Shown in pieces: positions 20,178-30,768 of a stretch of DNA of 64,000 nucleotides. The notes under the pieces were generated by a model. That model saw nothing but the letters and a program-made list of their open reading frames with translations, had not been told where the DNA came from and did not search any database. The DNA is from Xanthoparmelia taractica. Taxonomy: Eukaryota > Ascomycota > Lecanoromycetes > Lecanorales > Parmeliaceae. Numbering within the stretch: position 1 is the first letter of the stretch; each line of letters opens with the position of its first letter. The translations under genes were made by a program, and so were the position numbers. The stretch is from the NCBI GenBank assembly GCA_033085395.1, contig MU853181.1, positions 124,001 through 188,000 on the forward strand, in the 5' to 3' direction.

Positions 20178-22006
20178 GGCATATCCCAGGCGGAACTCAG
20201 ATGTCGGCAAGGCGGTGCAGTCGAAGACTTAAGATACCTTGGACTTTGGTGGTTTCAAATTGCTAGTTCTACAGAGTGAGGTTTAAGTAGTAACGTCTGT
20301 GCTCTAGTACTCACCTCCACTCATCTTATCAGACATGTTTCGCGGAGCTCTACTTCCTTCGACCCGTCTTTCCATGTAACTTTAAAGAACTCTGCCATTT
20401 CATAATATATCTCAGACACGTTGATCCATGATGCGCTTTTTTCATCGGCAGACCCACACTTAGGAGCTTCCCTCCGACTTATTACATACCCACCTGGCTA
20501 GATTGGCAGAAAAAAAAAGAGAAGGAAACGACGTCCCTCCTCCCTTGCACATTCAACACAAGTCGTCCTTCGGCGACAGTCACCCACCTACCAGGCGCAG
20601 CCACGCCATGCGCCGCATTTTCTCCGCCGCCAAATCCTCGGTTTGCGCAATTATTCGCTCATCACTTACGCTTGATATCTGCCAGTGTCTCCGCTGGCGA
20701 AACATTCTTTCCTCACTCGCCAATGCACTGAATGAGGCCGGTTTGGACCCCGTACAGATAGTCTGTCTCGCGGGAAGGCCTGGTATTCTTTTTTCAGGCA
20801 GCCATCTCCTTTGGGTGTACAGTTGACTCGTGGATGGTCTTTGGATTGGGTGAATCCAAGTTGGCATGGTTAGGTGGGGAACTTTGCGGAAGGGATATAA
20901 GGATGAGGAGTGGTTGTTGGGAAGAACTGGATCAGGGTCAGAATAGGGTTGGGGTGACGATAACATTTTATCGGTCTTTTCGAGAAGAGAGATCCAATCA
21001 CATATCCTGTCGATATCGAAGTTGCTTCTACTCGTGTGCCTGAACAGTATTGATATATTGATTAGCTCTAAGAAATTGCTGGCCTCAAATGCTCTCAAAC
21101 TTCCAGCTTGACTTGCAGCATGACTGCTTGTTCTTTTCAGTGCTTCAGACTGCGCAATGTTCTCAATATGTGTTCTTTTGCAATGCTTCGAGCTTGGATC
21201 CGAAGACCCATGGTCTTTTCTCGTGTGGATGTGCTGTGAAGTCCGAAACACCACGTCCTCGATTCCTCAGATCTATCATTCAATATCTGCTTTGAGCGCA
21301 AGCAAGCAATACCCGTTGAGCGCCGGCGGTCATGCTGATGGAGTGTTTGGAGGACTTTGTTGGCAATGTTCAGCTCTGAATAGACCTATGATTTGCAAGT
21401 CTGATGTCCTCTCGCAGATTATTGAACTCTGCAAACAGCGTTTTGTGCTTATCATTCAGGTTGGAGATGCCTTTTTCGTTGGATGAGGACATGGAGGAGA
21501 GGATTTAGATGAGGAAATAATTGTTGTTGAAAGTAGTGAGAGAAGGTGTTATATCTAAGCCTCGATTAGAACCCAAGGAACGTTTCATGCAGGATAGAGT
21601 CCTTCGTTGCGTCAAGGCCCAATGCGAAAGACAGATGGCCCCGCCGACCTCTGATCCAAAGCGTCTTTCGCATCTTTGCACGGATAAATGGACTATAGCC
21701 CTTGCTTTAGCGGAACGGGATCGTTGAATATTAATTCTGAGGACCTTGCACATGGAATGGTTTGGGATCTTGAGAAGAAAGAGCGCAAATTTGAGGACAC
21801 GTTCTGAATTCAATTTGCTTTGTACCCTTTTGATCTGCATGCATCGCAAGGGACAAGAGACCGGTCAACGGCCCGTCTGATGCATCCTCCGCACGAGAAG
21901 ATAAGCTCGCTCAACGCAGGTTAAATACATCCCACCCTTATAGATTTCCACATACAACACGTTCGCTCCCTCCATGTCCAGTCCTTCCTATCCGTACGAC
22001 CAAAGA
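20178..22006. other. Gene-poor stretch
   Basis: No supported gene. A 224-codon minus frame (20580-21254) and a plus frame at 20503-20826 overlap and neither is recognised. On the minus strand an ATG at 21492-21490 opens a helical peptide (KHKTLFAEFNNLREDIR) that hits a stop at 21370, while a shifted frame continues (ELNIANKVLQTLHQHDRRR). This could be a frameshifted relic of a coiled-coil protein but is too weak to call. Confidence 0.4.
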
Positions 22007-22630
22007 TCAACCTCTCAGGCTCGGTGCTGCCTCCTTGTGACGCATCATCAGCCCCAGACATGGTTTGCAGATTGCCAAGGCTTGTAGTTCATGAGGCCAT
22101 AATAACACTCTACCATCCCCGGTTATGTACCTCTCCCGGTGGTGGTCTTCGGTCCTGGACCCTTCTAGTAGCTCCGTCAAAGCAGCCTTTCCCGATGCGA
22201 GTGTGGCCTCCCAATTATCGTACTTTGGGACAGCCTTCCTACAATGCCAGCAGGGTATGTATTCCTCTCCATTAATCTTCGGCAACTGACCTTTGGTGTA
22301 GACCTTACGGCTGATGCCACATGATATGCAGATACGCCTGTGGTTGGTCTTGACGGCCTGGTTGTCGGAAAACTTGTTGGTGGGTTTGACCAGCCCGCAA
22401 TGTGTGCATATGAAGTGCTTGAGACGGCGAGTCCTTGGAAGACCGGCTTCTAGGCTGGTCTGGCCCTGTATCACCTCCTCCTTGGTCATATCCTTCCATT
22501 TGAACTCAGCGGAAGCCCAGTCGGAGAAGCTCTTGGAGGCAAGCTTGACTTTGAGATAGTCAACAGGAGCGACATAAGAGAGGATGATCCTGAAGACGTC
22601 CGCAGGCATGTCGTGCATAGGAGTAGGCAT
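22007..22630 (-). CDS. F-box protein with four CxxC pairs
   Basis: 207 aa from the ATG at 22630 (MPTPMHDMPADVF). The frame is open a further 43 codons upstream, but that extension is unlike protein. Residues 5-40 are an F-box (MPADVFRIILSYVAPVDYLK followed by VKLASKSFSDWA). Four metal-type pairs follow: ICTHCG, ICISCG, PCWHC and ICKPC, consistent with two zinc sites. Fungal F-box proteins of this short type probably work as SCF adaptors; the substrate is unknown. It is divergent from the isocitrate dehydrogenase gene. Confidence 0.8.
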   Translation of the reverse strand: MPTPMHDMPADVFRIILSYVAPVDYLKVKLASKSFSDWASAEFKWKDMTKEEVIQGQTSLEAGLPRTRRLKHFICTHCGLVKPTNKFSDNQAVKTNHRRICISCGISRKVYTKGQLPKINGEEYIPCWHCRKAVPKYDNWEATLASGKAALTELLEGSRTEDHHRERYITGDGRVLLWPHELQALAICKPCLGLMMRHKEAAPSLRG

Positions 22631-23372
22631 TGTGGATATGGATAGCGCTCTTTCTTGTTGAAGCTGCACGGTGAAGCTGACTTCAAAGGTTTCAAGACGC
22701 TGACCCCAAGGTTTATACTTACGCCAAGATGTCGCACAAGCAGTACGTGAAGGAGGCAATCCGTAAAACTGCCCCTCGGCTCCTCAAATTTCCGCATCGT
22801 CCTCCGTGGACTCATGATCAAATAAGACATAGAGCACTCGGAAATCACGAGAATTTCTTCTTTCTGGAAAGGAAACGTATTTCGAGGTCCTTGGAGAGAC
22901 AGTCACTCACATGGGCTGTACTTCTATATGAAGTCTGCACGATTTCATATGCTTAGGAGCCTAGACAAACCCATTCTTACCGCTGTTATTGAGAATACAG
23001 GTAACGCCACTCCTCTCACCAAGTCGAGTTACGCCCATTGGAGTATCAGTATCCGCGTCTTGCCAATCGTTCGACCTCGGGACAAAGCAATTTACGGCTC
23101 AAAAACTTTCCTAGTATATCGGGCCATGATCTACACTGCGGAGTAAGCAATGTTGCTCTGACGACCGCTTTGCCACTTGTAAAGTCTCTGTGGTTTGTAT
23201 GGCTGCAAGACACCTCGCCCGAGTAAGACCGCTAGTTGAGGCCAGGTCATCAACCGCCATGCCAAGACTTCCGGAGATAAGGTACCTTATCACCGCGCTT
23301 CCCCCGCAGATGCCCATGAGTGACGAAGTTCGGGCTTCTCCATCTCGACGTTTAAATTTCACCTCGACAATT
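22631..23372. promoter_or_regulatory. Upstream region shared by divergent F-box and IDH genes
   Basis: About 740 bp between the two start codons. No other gene is recognised. The frame of the IDH gene is open from 23190, but the sequence before 23373 does not look like protein. No specific binding motif is called. Confidence 0.4.
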
Positions 23373-24743
23373 ATGAACTTAATATCGGCACCAGCGTCCC
23401 ATCAGTTTCGCAGATCACTTTCCCAACTCCCTCGAAGCTCCCAAGTCCTTTGTCGAACCCAGCGAGCGCCGCCAACACATCCGCCCCCCTTCACAAGAAC
23501 AATGGCTACCACAAACAAAATCAAAGTCAAAAATCCAATCGTCGAATTAGATGGTGACGAGATGACCCGAATCATTTGGAAAGACATCAAAGACAAATTC
23601 ATTCACCCCTATCTCTCAGTTGATCTAAAATACTACGACCTTGGCCTCCCCTACCGAGATGAAACAAACGATCAAGTCACCCTAGACGCCGCAGAAGCAA
23701 TCAAGAAATTCTCCGTGGGCGTCAAATGCGCCACCATTACTCCCGACGAAGGGCGCGTGAAAGAATTCAATCTGAAGCAGATGTGGTTGAGCCCCAATGG
23801 CACGATACGTAACCAGCTTGGGGGGACAGTATTCAGAGAACCAATCGTCATACCAAGGATACCGCGGCTCGTGCCAGGCTGGAAGAAACCGATCATTATC
23901 GGGAGACATGCTTTTGGGGATCAATACCGCGCTAAAGATATGGTCGCTCCGGGCCCTGGGACCTTGGAAATGGTGTATACGCCAAAGGGAGGAGAGCCGG
24001 AGCGCATAAGAGTGTTTGAGTTCGGAGAGGGAGGCGGAGTTGCGCAGACACAATACAACACGGATGAGTCGATACAGGGTTTCGCTCACGCCAGCTTCAA
24101 ACTTGCTTTGAGCAAAGCTCTACCTCTGTATCTGAGCACAAAGAACACCATACTTAAAAACTACGACGGGAGATTCAAGGACATATTCCAAGAAATCTAC
24201 GAGAAAGACTATGCACCGCAGTTTGAGGAAAAGAAGATATGGTATGAGCACCGGCTTATTGACGACATGGTCGCACAGATGATGAAGTCTTCGGGAGGCT
24301 ACATCATGGCGCTAAAGAACTACGACGGAGACGTCCAGTCCGACATTGTGGCTCAAGGTTTCGGATCCCTGGGTCTCATGACGTCCGTGCTCATCACCCC
24401 TGATGGCAAGACGTTTGAATCCGAAGCAGCGCATGGCACAGTGACACGGCATTTCAGGGAGCATCAGAAGGGCAATGCTACGTCTACGAATCCTATCGCG
24501 TCGATATTTGCGTGGACTCGAGGACTTGTGCAAAGAGGGCGGCTTGACGATACGCCGGATGTGGTGGCGTTTGCGGACAGCTTGGAGCAGGCCTGTGTGG
24601 ATACGGTTGATAAAGATAAGATTATAACGAAGGACCTGGCTCTGGCATGCGGCTTGACGGAGAGAAAGGATTATGTTACGACGCAGGAGTACATGGAAGC
24701 AGTGGAGAAGAGGATGAAGAAGAATTTAAAGGAGAAGCTTTAA
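23373..24743 (+). CDS. IDP1: NADP-dependent isocitrate dehydrogenase, with mitochondrial-leader start
   Basis: Intronless. From the ATG at 23373 the product is 456 aa; from the internal ATG at 23502 it is 413 aa (MATTNKIKVKNPIVELDGDE). It converts isocitrate to 2-oxoglutarate and makes NADPH. Family blocks seen: ELDGDEMTRIIWKDIKDKFI, the substrate loop SPNGTIRNQLGGTVFREPI, the Lys/Asp active-site region YDGDVQSDIVAQGFGSLGLM, and EAAHGTVTRHFREHQKG. The first 43 residues of the long form are Arg/Ser-rich without acid residues (HQFRRSLSQLPRSSQVLCR), a mitochondrial presequence type. Aspergillus nidulans idpA makes compartment-specific forms from one gene by alternative starts; the same is inferred here. 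The C-terminus KEKL is not a canonical peroxisomal PTS1. 3' codons become G-ending. Confidence 0.95.
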   Translation: MNLISAPASHQFRRSLSQLPRSSQVLCRTQRAPPTHPPPFTRTMATTNKIKVKNPIVELDGDEMTRIIWKDIKDKFIHPYLSVDLKYYDLGLPYRDETNDQVTLDAAEAIKKFSVGVKCATITPDEGRVKEFNLKQMWLSPNGTIRNQLGGTVFREPIVIPRIPRLVPGWKKPIIIGRHAFGDQYRAKDMVAPGPGTLEMVYTPKGGEPERIRVFEFGEGGGVAQTQYNTDESIQGFAHASFKLALSKALPLYLSTKNTILKNYDGRFKDIFQEIYEKDYAPQFEEKKIWYEHRLIDDMVAQMMKSSGGYIMALKNYDGDVQSDIVAQGFGSLGLMTSVLITPDGKTFESEAAHGTVTRHFREHQKGNATSTNPIASIFAWTRGLVQRGRLDDTPDVVAFADSLEQACVDTVDKDKIITKDLALACGLTERKDYVTTQEYMEAVEKRMKKNLKEKL

Positions 24744-25038
24744 GGCAAGCTGGGCTGGATTTCTTGTATACGTTCGTTGTAGATATTGGAGGTGGGGTAT
24801 ATAAGATCTTAATTTACGCCATACCTGCATACCGAAAAATGAGAAGTATTTGTAGACAAAGCTTTCCAGCACGCTTTGATTGCTGATCATCTAATTCATA
24901 CTTCTAAGCTCATGCCTGGACTAATCCATCACCATCAAGCATTTAAATGCCTACCCCCAACTCCCCCTCCGCAATCCGCCCCTTCCATCCCATCCCATCC
25001 CATCAAACATGGATCCCCAAACATAGCCCGCAAACAGC

Positions 25039-25633
25039 TCACTTATCATCCAACGGTAGCCCCGTCTTCGGACTGATCTTCAGCACCCTCGCCACCTTAT
25101 TCAGCAGCGCCTGGTTCTTGATCGCGTCCCCACTCTCCAGCGTCTGGATGTCCTTGGCCGGCGCATTCACCTTTTGCGCCAGCTGCGCCTGCGTCATCTT
25201 GTAGGGACCCTCTTTCGAGCGGCGGTTGCGGATGTTCTGGCCGATTTCCGCGGGGACTTTGTTTGGGGCGATGATGTCGTCGGCGCGGTCGACTTTGGTG
25301 AGGCGTTGGCCTTCGGAGCCGGATTTGTTGGACTGTTGGGGGTGGGTTAGTGGAGGAGTTTGATCAAATGGGGATTTCGGAACGGCATGAGGCTCTTCTC
25401 TGGGGCGTTCGGGGCAGGTTTGGAGGGATAAAGTGAGGGCTGAAGGGTGTTGGGTGGATGCGGACGGGACTTACGGCGTTGCCAGTGGCAAACTTCTTCT
25501 CGGTGCCGACGATGGCTCCGCTACGTTGGGCCTGGTTAATGGCTCCTTTGCCTCGGACAACGGTCTCGCGCTGAGAGGAACCTCCGCCGGTCTTGCTGCC
25601 GATCTTGGTTACGGTGTCCCAATCGTCTGACAT
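25039..25633 (-). CDS. MBF1: Multiprotein bridging factor 1 (MBF1), transcriptional coactivator
   Basis: Two exons: 25633-25475 and 25332-25039; 150 aa, the usual family length. The N-terminal domain begins MSDDWDTVTKIGSKTGG and includes TVVRGKGAINQAQRSG. The C-terminal cro-type helix-turn-helix includes PAEIGQNIRNRRSKEGPYK, MTQAQLAQKVNAPAKDIQTL and ESGDAIKNQALLNKVARVL. MBF1 bridges bZIP activators and TBP and also acts at collided ribosomes. The intron (142 nt) has donor GTAAGT and acceptor AACAG. In exon 2 codons change from C-ending to G-ending around 25205. It is divergent from the DUF1365 gene over 375 bp. Confidence 0.96.
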
Positions 25634-26008
25634 GGTGATAGCGAGATAGATGTTGCTAATGTAGGTAGCTTGGTGATGTTGGGTGGGGAGGTTTAGTGTG
25701 GTATGCTTTATGGGTATGTGTCAACAGGTAAGAACTGTGTAAGAGATGTTTGTGGAAGAGGTGTACTTTGACAAACTGCAGGAAGGAAGGAGCTAAAGAT
25801 CCCTTGGATGTCTTGGCGATGAATCATTTATTATTTGCCGCGTCTACGCTAAGATAAGCGATATCGACTTGCTTCCGGTGTTTAGATACGACATCGAAAC
25901 AAAGGTGGCGAGACAAGCTGAAGTCGACTGTCTCGTTACGGAAATGGATAAGAGCTACCTTATTAGGTATAACCATGATAGAATGAGGCGATAACTATTT
26001 GTGAGCCC
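25634..26008. promoter_or_regulatory. Shared upstream region, MBF1 and DUF1365 genes
   Basis: 375 bp between divergent start codons. No motif called. Confidence 0.4.
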
Positions 26009-28275
26009 ATGGACCTATTGCTTGTGGCCTCTGTCTTTGCCGCCGTGTGGTATACGAGATATAGATATGACCGGCTAGGCGCAGCAACCGATTTGAAGTT
26101 GTTCATATTACTCTGGATTGGAATACCTAGACAAAATTCACAGTATCCTCCCAATGACTGGCGATGGCGCTCTCACTACCTTTTGAAAGGGTACTGCTGT
26201 CTCCAGTGTGCTTGTTGTGTGGGCCTTTCGATATTAAACATCTACCTGTTGCCTCAGGTATACAAGAAACGTCAGGAGAACAGAGTCGAGATCGAAGAAC
26301 TTGAGGCCAAGGTGAAGAGGCTTCATTGGGATCTCGATAATGGCCGACACACGAGTCAATACGACTTCAGTCCCTTAAAGCCGATCTTGTTTCCCTGTCG
26401 CACGTCTCACACCCGAATCTTCCCCCAGAAGCACTCATTTTCCTACTCGTACCTTTATGTGGGTATCCCAGTGGGCTGGCGAGGCTGGATCTCGTCCCTT
26501 TTGACTGCAGATCTCAAGACCTTGCCGTGGAGGGGCCGAAAACCCAAGAACGGCTGGTTCAATATTGATTCTGCCGATTATCTTGCGCGAGGTGACAGCA
26601 TGCACGGCTTACGGGGCAAGCTTGATACATACCTTGAGTCTCAAGTAAGCACGGGCTGCATGAGTTCGGTGCACACACGCTCATGCTTTCGAACAGAATG
26701 AGAAGGTTGAGGACTACCCTACTGCTTATCTCGTCACTGCGCCTCGGTTCCTCGGATACTCCTTCAATCCTGTATCATTTTGGTATTTGTACAATGGGAG
26801 GGAGGAGCTGAAAGCAATGATACTCGAAGTAAACAACACATTTGACGAGAGACGAATGTATTTCTTAAAGGATACAGAGCTTGAGAATGAAAACCTGGCT
26901 ACCAAGAAAGTTGATCAGAATGGCAGGCAGGGCCAGAACCATCCGGTTGAAAAGGTACCTGGGCGATTCGCCAACTCTTGGCCGAAGGACTTCCATGTGT
27001 CTCCGTTCAACTCTCGGAAAGGTGCATACTCACTTTCGGCTAGTGACCCCTTCTTCCCTCACCTAAATAGCAGGGCTGGTGCGGCACGCGTCAACAGTAC
27101 CATTACTCTTAGCTCCTCTAAGCAGCATTCAAAGCTGATTGCTCGTGTATTTTCCTCCTCTGGCAGCATAGATCCCTACCAACTAAAAGGATGGGCCGCC
27201 TTCCGATTTGTTGCAGCTTGGTGGTGGGTGGGCTTCGTCACCTTCCCGCGCATCGTACGAGAAGCAGGCAAGCTATTCTTCAGGAGGAAATTACACGTCT
27301 GGTTCAGGCCCGAAGTGCTCAAAGACAGCATAGGTAGAAACGAGACAGAAGACGAAATGTATAGCTGTCCTGGACCTATCCTTCTCGCGACTGCTGATTG
27401 TGTCTAGAGCTGTCGCCATGGTTTTCCAAGATTACCTTAAGGCCCTTGTCGAAAGATCAAATCTTCCATTTTCTTTGCGGGTTTTCCCAGGCATCGCCAC
27501 CATGTCCGCTGAGGAAACCTTCAAGCCGCATGCCCTACGTGACGAGCCACATTCGCAGCAAGGCCCTGTGACTTTCAAGATCACTACGCCTCTCTTCTAC
27601 GCCCAAATCGCCCGCTGCACATCTATCCCGGATTATGTCAAGGTCGCTCTCTCAAAGCCAGATGCCGCAACAGTTACCTTTCACACTTCTCACCCCGATC
27701 TCCTCACACAACTTGTCGACGATTCCCCTAGCGTATCGCAAATAAACAACATGTGGCCTTGGTCCAAAGCCCCTCTTGTCCACCAACATGCAGTGCCGAT
27801 GGATGAACCCCATCCTCCACCCGCATCACCACAGAAACACTCCCCTCCAACACCATCTCATACGACCACGCATGAAACCCCTCTATCACTCAACCGCCTC
27901 CGCTGGCTACCCATCCACCTCCTCCGGCACCTCCCATCATCCCCTCCTCACCTCCCCGCACTCTCAGACCTCGACGCCTACGCCGCACATCTCCCCGCTA
28001 TCGACGCGCCAAAGGTGCGTGCGTACAGGAAAGCCGTCCTCAAGATGCTGGTGAGCGATTACGTGGCTTTTGGCATGCCGGCTGTGATCGATGCGGCGCT
28101 GTGGATCGTGAGGGTTTGGCTCTGCTGGCGCTGCGTGCTGTCTTTTGACGGGTTCGTTGGGCTGTGTGATGGACATGGGCCGTTGAGCGTGATTGAGGTT
28201 GGGAAGGTGGTGCTGCGGTTTCTAGGCGTGCATTTGTGGTGGGGGTTGGGGGAAGTGGTTTTGGGGTTTGGATGA
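26009..28275 (+). CDS. DUF1365 family protein
   Basis: Three exons: 26009-26644, 26697-27358, 27408-28275; 721 aa. Introns are 52 and 49 nt. The second joins AT|A, with branch CTGAT and acceptor TCTAG. The N-terminal 90 residues are hydrophobic (MDLLLVASVFAAVWYTRY; LFILLWIGIP), suggesting membrane association. The DUF1365 core starts near residue 130 (PCRTSHTRIFPQKHSFSYSY) and includes APRFLGYSFNPVSFWYLYNG, DFHVSPFN and GWAAFRFVAAWWWVGF. In bacteria DUF1365 genes neighbour cyclopropane-fatty-acid synthases, so a lipid role is possible, but the reaction is unknown. A Pro/His-rich insert (HPPPASPQKHSPPTPSHTTT) and a long C-terminal extension are fungal additions. Confidence 0.85.
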
Positions 28276-28887
28276 TGGGATGAGGATATTGTAGGATATG
28301 AAGGCGGAAGAGGTATAAATGATGGCTAATGGCTATTATGATTTTTCTGACTCGCGTTGGCACTTGAAGGCTTTAAAAACTCATGTACATCCAATCCAAC
28401 GATGCATAAAAACCATTCATGGCCAAAAGCCAAAGCAGATAGTTCTTCTCACGATTCGAGTCCTTGCTATGCTCCCTATCACCGACATTCGGCATCATCA
28501 CCGCCAAAAGACCACATCTCAAATGCAACGACATCCGAGTCGGTAACCCACTCATCGCCCTCAAGACCCATCATTCTTCCATATTCGTCGTAGATGATCA
28601 TGCAGTACACAACCCCAGCAATGACAACCGACCTGTCGGATTAAGACTAGGTTCCCTGGACATCGATGATGGCAGGCCATGCCAATATACGAGTAGTAAC
28701 GTGGCGGTGTTCAAGGGAATAGCGCTGAGTTCATGAAAGTTTTATCGTCAATCGTCTATTCATGATCTATTACATGTACCCCAATCGGTGGCGTCAGTAC
28801 CCCTATACCCAATCATACTGGCCACCCCCAACAGATCGCCTAGTAATACGCCAATGGCCGTTCTTTCTTATCCAAAAAATATAACGT
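28276..28887. other. Intergenic with a possible orphan exon
   Basis: Between the DUF1365 gene (plus) and Cdt1 (minus). On the minus strand 28625-28479 reads as a hydrophobic stretch (VIAGVVYCMIIYDEYGRMM) followed by an acidic tail and a TGA. It resembles the last exon of a small tail-anchored protein, but no start or upstream exon was found. Confidence 0.3.
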
Positions 28888-30480
28888 TCACAGCTTCTCA
28901 AGCAGGTTCTCAATCCTTCTCCCTATTTCGTCCTTCCCCAACCCCGCTCCTTTGATCGTCACAGCAAGCACCCTTCCCACCTCCTTCAACCCTACCCACT
29001 CGGGAGCCACATCCGCCATCATCTTTACACACCTCACTACTTCCTCCTTGCCGATCGGATTCCGTAATGACATCTGCAGATGCTGTACCAGCGTTGGCAT
29101 TGTAAAAGACACAGGGGATGCCATCGATCTAACACCAACAACCGCAGCGGCATCGTCATTGGCATGTTTCATCGAGGAGAAGGCAAGACTTTCCAGCACA
29201 GGCGTGATTTCATGCAATCGTTGAAGTGCAGATTTTCGAGCTAAAGCCTCTGCAGAGGGAGGTAAAGGGAGAGTGGACTGGTGGAGTTGCTTGGCTTTGA
29301 GTCGTGAAAACAGGTCGGTGGAGCGAGTGGAGGTTTGCTTTGTTTTTGGCTGACGGAGGGTGGTGGAATTTGCAGAGGTAATAGATAGCGGCTTTTGCTG
29401 GGCTTTGATGGCGCCGGCTTTGAGGTCTTCAAGCCGCCGTTGTCCTTTGGAGAGGAGGGGAGTGAGTTTCAAAAGAGAAGTGCACGGTGTGATTGGTAAC
29501 AAGGGGAGCGATGCAAGGAATCTTGAGGGTGAAGGGTCGGCCGGATTATTAGTCGTGTAGCACATCCAACGCTGCTCAAGATTGCGTAGGAATATATCGT
29601 TCAGGCGCTCTTCGTTGACCGGCCGCCTTGTAGCCGTCCCTGAATTATGGTGGTCGGCAATTTCGATGCAGAGTTTGCCGTGACCGTAGTCTGACAGATA
29701 AAGCGGTCCTGCTCCCTCATGTCCACCATGTCCTTCGAGCCGCCCAATGGCCATTATCCTCCTCACATCCTGTGCAGTCACTCTTCTCTTCCTCCACGCT
29801 CTTTCAATACCAGGTCCAAGAATGCGTAAATCCGCAGGAGTCATCGTTCCATTGTGCGCATAGTGGAGGGATAGCGCGGTGAGGAAGGAGGAGTGCAGGT
29901 TGACTAGGTCTTGCAATTCATCTGGCAACTGGTACGATTTGGGATGTTGATGGGGTTCGCTCTCTGCAGAGACTGGAGAGGAAGGTGGTGTTCCATGGTG
30001 TAATGTCCGTGGTGGAGAGCTTGCATTCGACGGCGAAGAGGAAGTAAGAGCAAAGGATTCGAGGCACGAGCGAGCACCTTTTGTTTGGGTTTCCCCATAA
30101 CTGGATCGCAAAGGTGAATACTTTCGAGGGTTTGTTGTCTGAAGGGAGGCGGGCGGTGACTCAATCGATCTTTCCCTGGGTCTGCTACTGCCGTCATCTA
30201 TGGGTGGTGCCTGCTTGTCTAGACTCGATGCTGCCTCGGTTTTCTCCCTGTCCGTAGGACTGCATATGGGTCCTAGCTTCCGCTTCTTGCTGTTTTCACT
30301 ACTGTAGACGTCCTTGTCATGTGTCGCTGTACTCTTCTTGCCTAAGACGCTCTTCCCAGGATCATATACTTGCGGTTTAGAAATCTTGCCAAAAGCCTGG
30401 ATGCTTCGCTGAGCGGCAGGAGCTGTCGATGAATGTGTCGCAGTTGCCGAGACATTTCTTCTCTTTGTCGCCGGTGGCAT
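28888..30480 (-). CDS. CDT1: DNA replication licensing factor Cdt1
   Basis: Single exon, 530 aa. Cdt1 loads the MCM2-7 helicase at origins with ORC and Cdc6. The middle domain (about residues 190-350) starts LPDELQDLVNLHSSFLTALS and contains GPGIERAWRKRRVTAQDVRR, typical of the Cdt1 central winged helix. The C-terminal MCM-binding winged helix is at about 420-530 (KSALQRLHEITPVLESLAFS; VVRCVKMMADVAPEWVGLKE). The N-terminus is disordered and contains Q24-R-S-I27-Q-A-F30-G31, close to a PCNA-interacting (PIP) box, relevant to PCNA-coupled destruction in S phase. Length and order agree with fungal Cdt1. Confidence 0.88.
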   Translation of the reverse strand: MPPATKRRNVSATATHSSTAPAAQRSIQAFGKISKPQVYDPGKSVLGKKSTATHDKDVYSSENSKKRKLGPICSPTDREKTEAASSLDKQAPPIDDGSSRPRERSIESPPASLQTTNPRKYSPLRSSYGETQTKGARSCLESFALTSSSPSNASSPPRTLHHGTPPSSPVSAESEPHQHPKSYQLPDELQDLVNLHSSFLTALSLHYAHNGTMTPADLRILGPGIERAWRKRRVTAQDVRRIMAIGRLEGHGGHEGAGPLYLSDYGHGKLCIEIADHHNSGTATRRPVNEERLNDIFLRNLEQRWMCYTTNNPADPSPSRFLASLPLLPITPCTSLLKLTPLLSKGQRRLEDLKAGAIKAQQKPLSITSANSTTLRQPKTKQTSTRSTDLFSRLKAKQLHQSTLPLPPSAEALARKSALQRLHEITPVLESLAFSSMKHANDDAAAVVGVRSMASPVSFTMPTLVQHLQMSLRNPIGKEEVVRCVKMMADVAPEWVGLKEVGRVLAVTIKGAGLGKDEIGRRIENLLEKL

Positions 30481-30768
30481 TGCGACTTCCTCTGCAGGCT
30501 ACGTACAACTTTCTCATCGGTGGAAGGTGCTGTGCACTAGGTATACTTAAGAGGTGCTCGCGTTGAATCACGCGTCATAAGCGCTACGCTTTGCCCGATC
30601 TGGATTACGCGTTAGACTCCGCAAGTTTTGGCGGGGAGCTAACAAGACTTTTTTGGTCTTTCATTGCTTTCTTAAAGAGTTGCCAAATCGGCACCTTTTG
30701 ACTATTGTCATTGATTGACCACTACATTATCTTACGTACATGTTGGAAACCCTTTGAACCTCGCACTA

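Noticed and set aside
20580..21254. 224-codon minus frame
   Set aside because: No recognisable protein character, overlaps open plus frames, no splice or start context. Kept only as a note in the gap entry.
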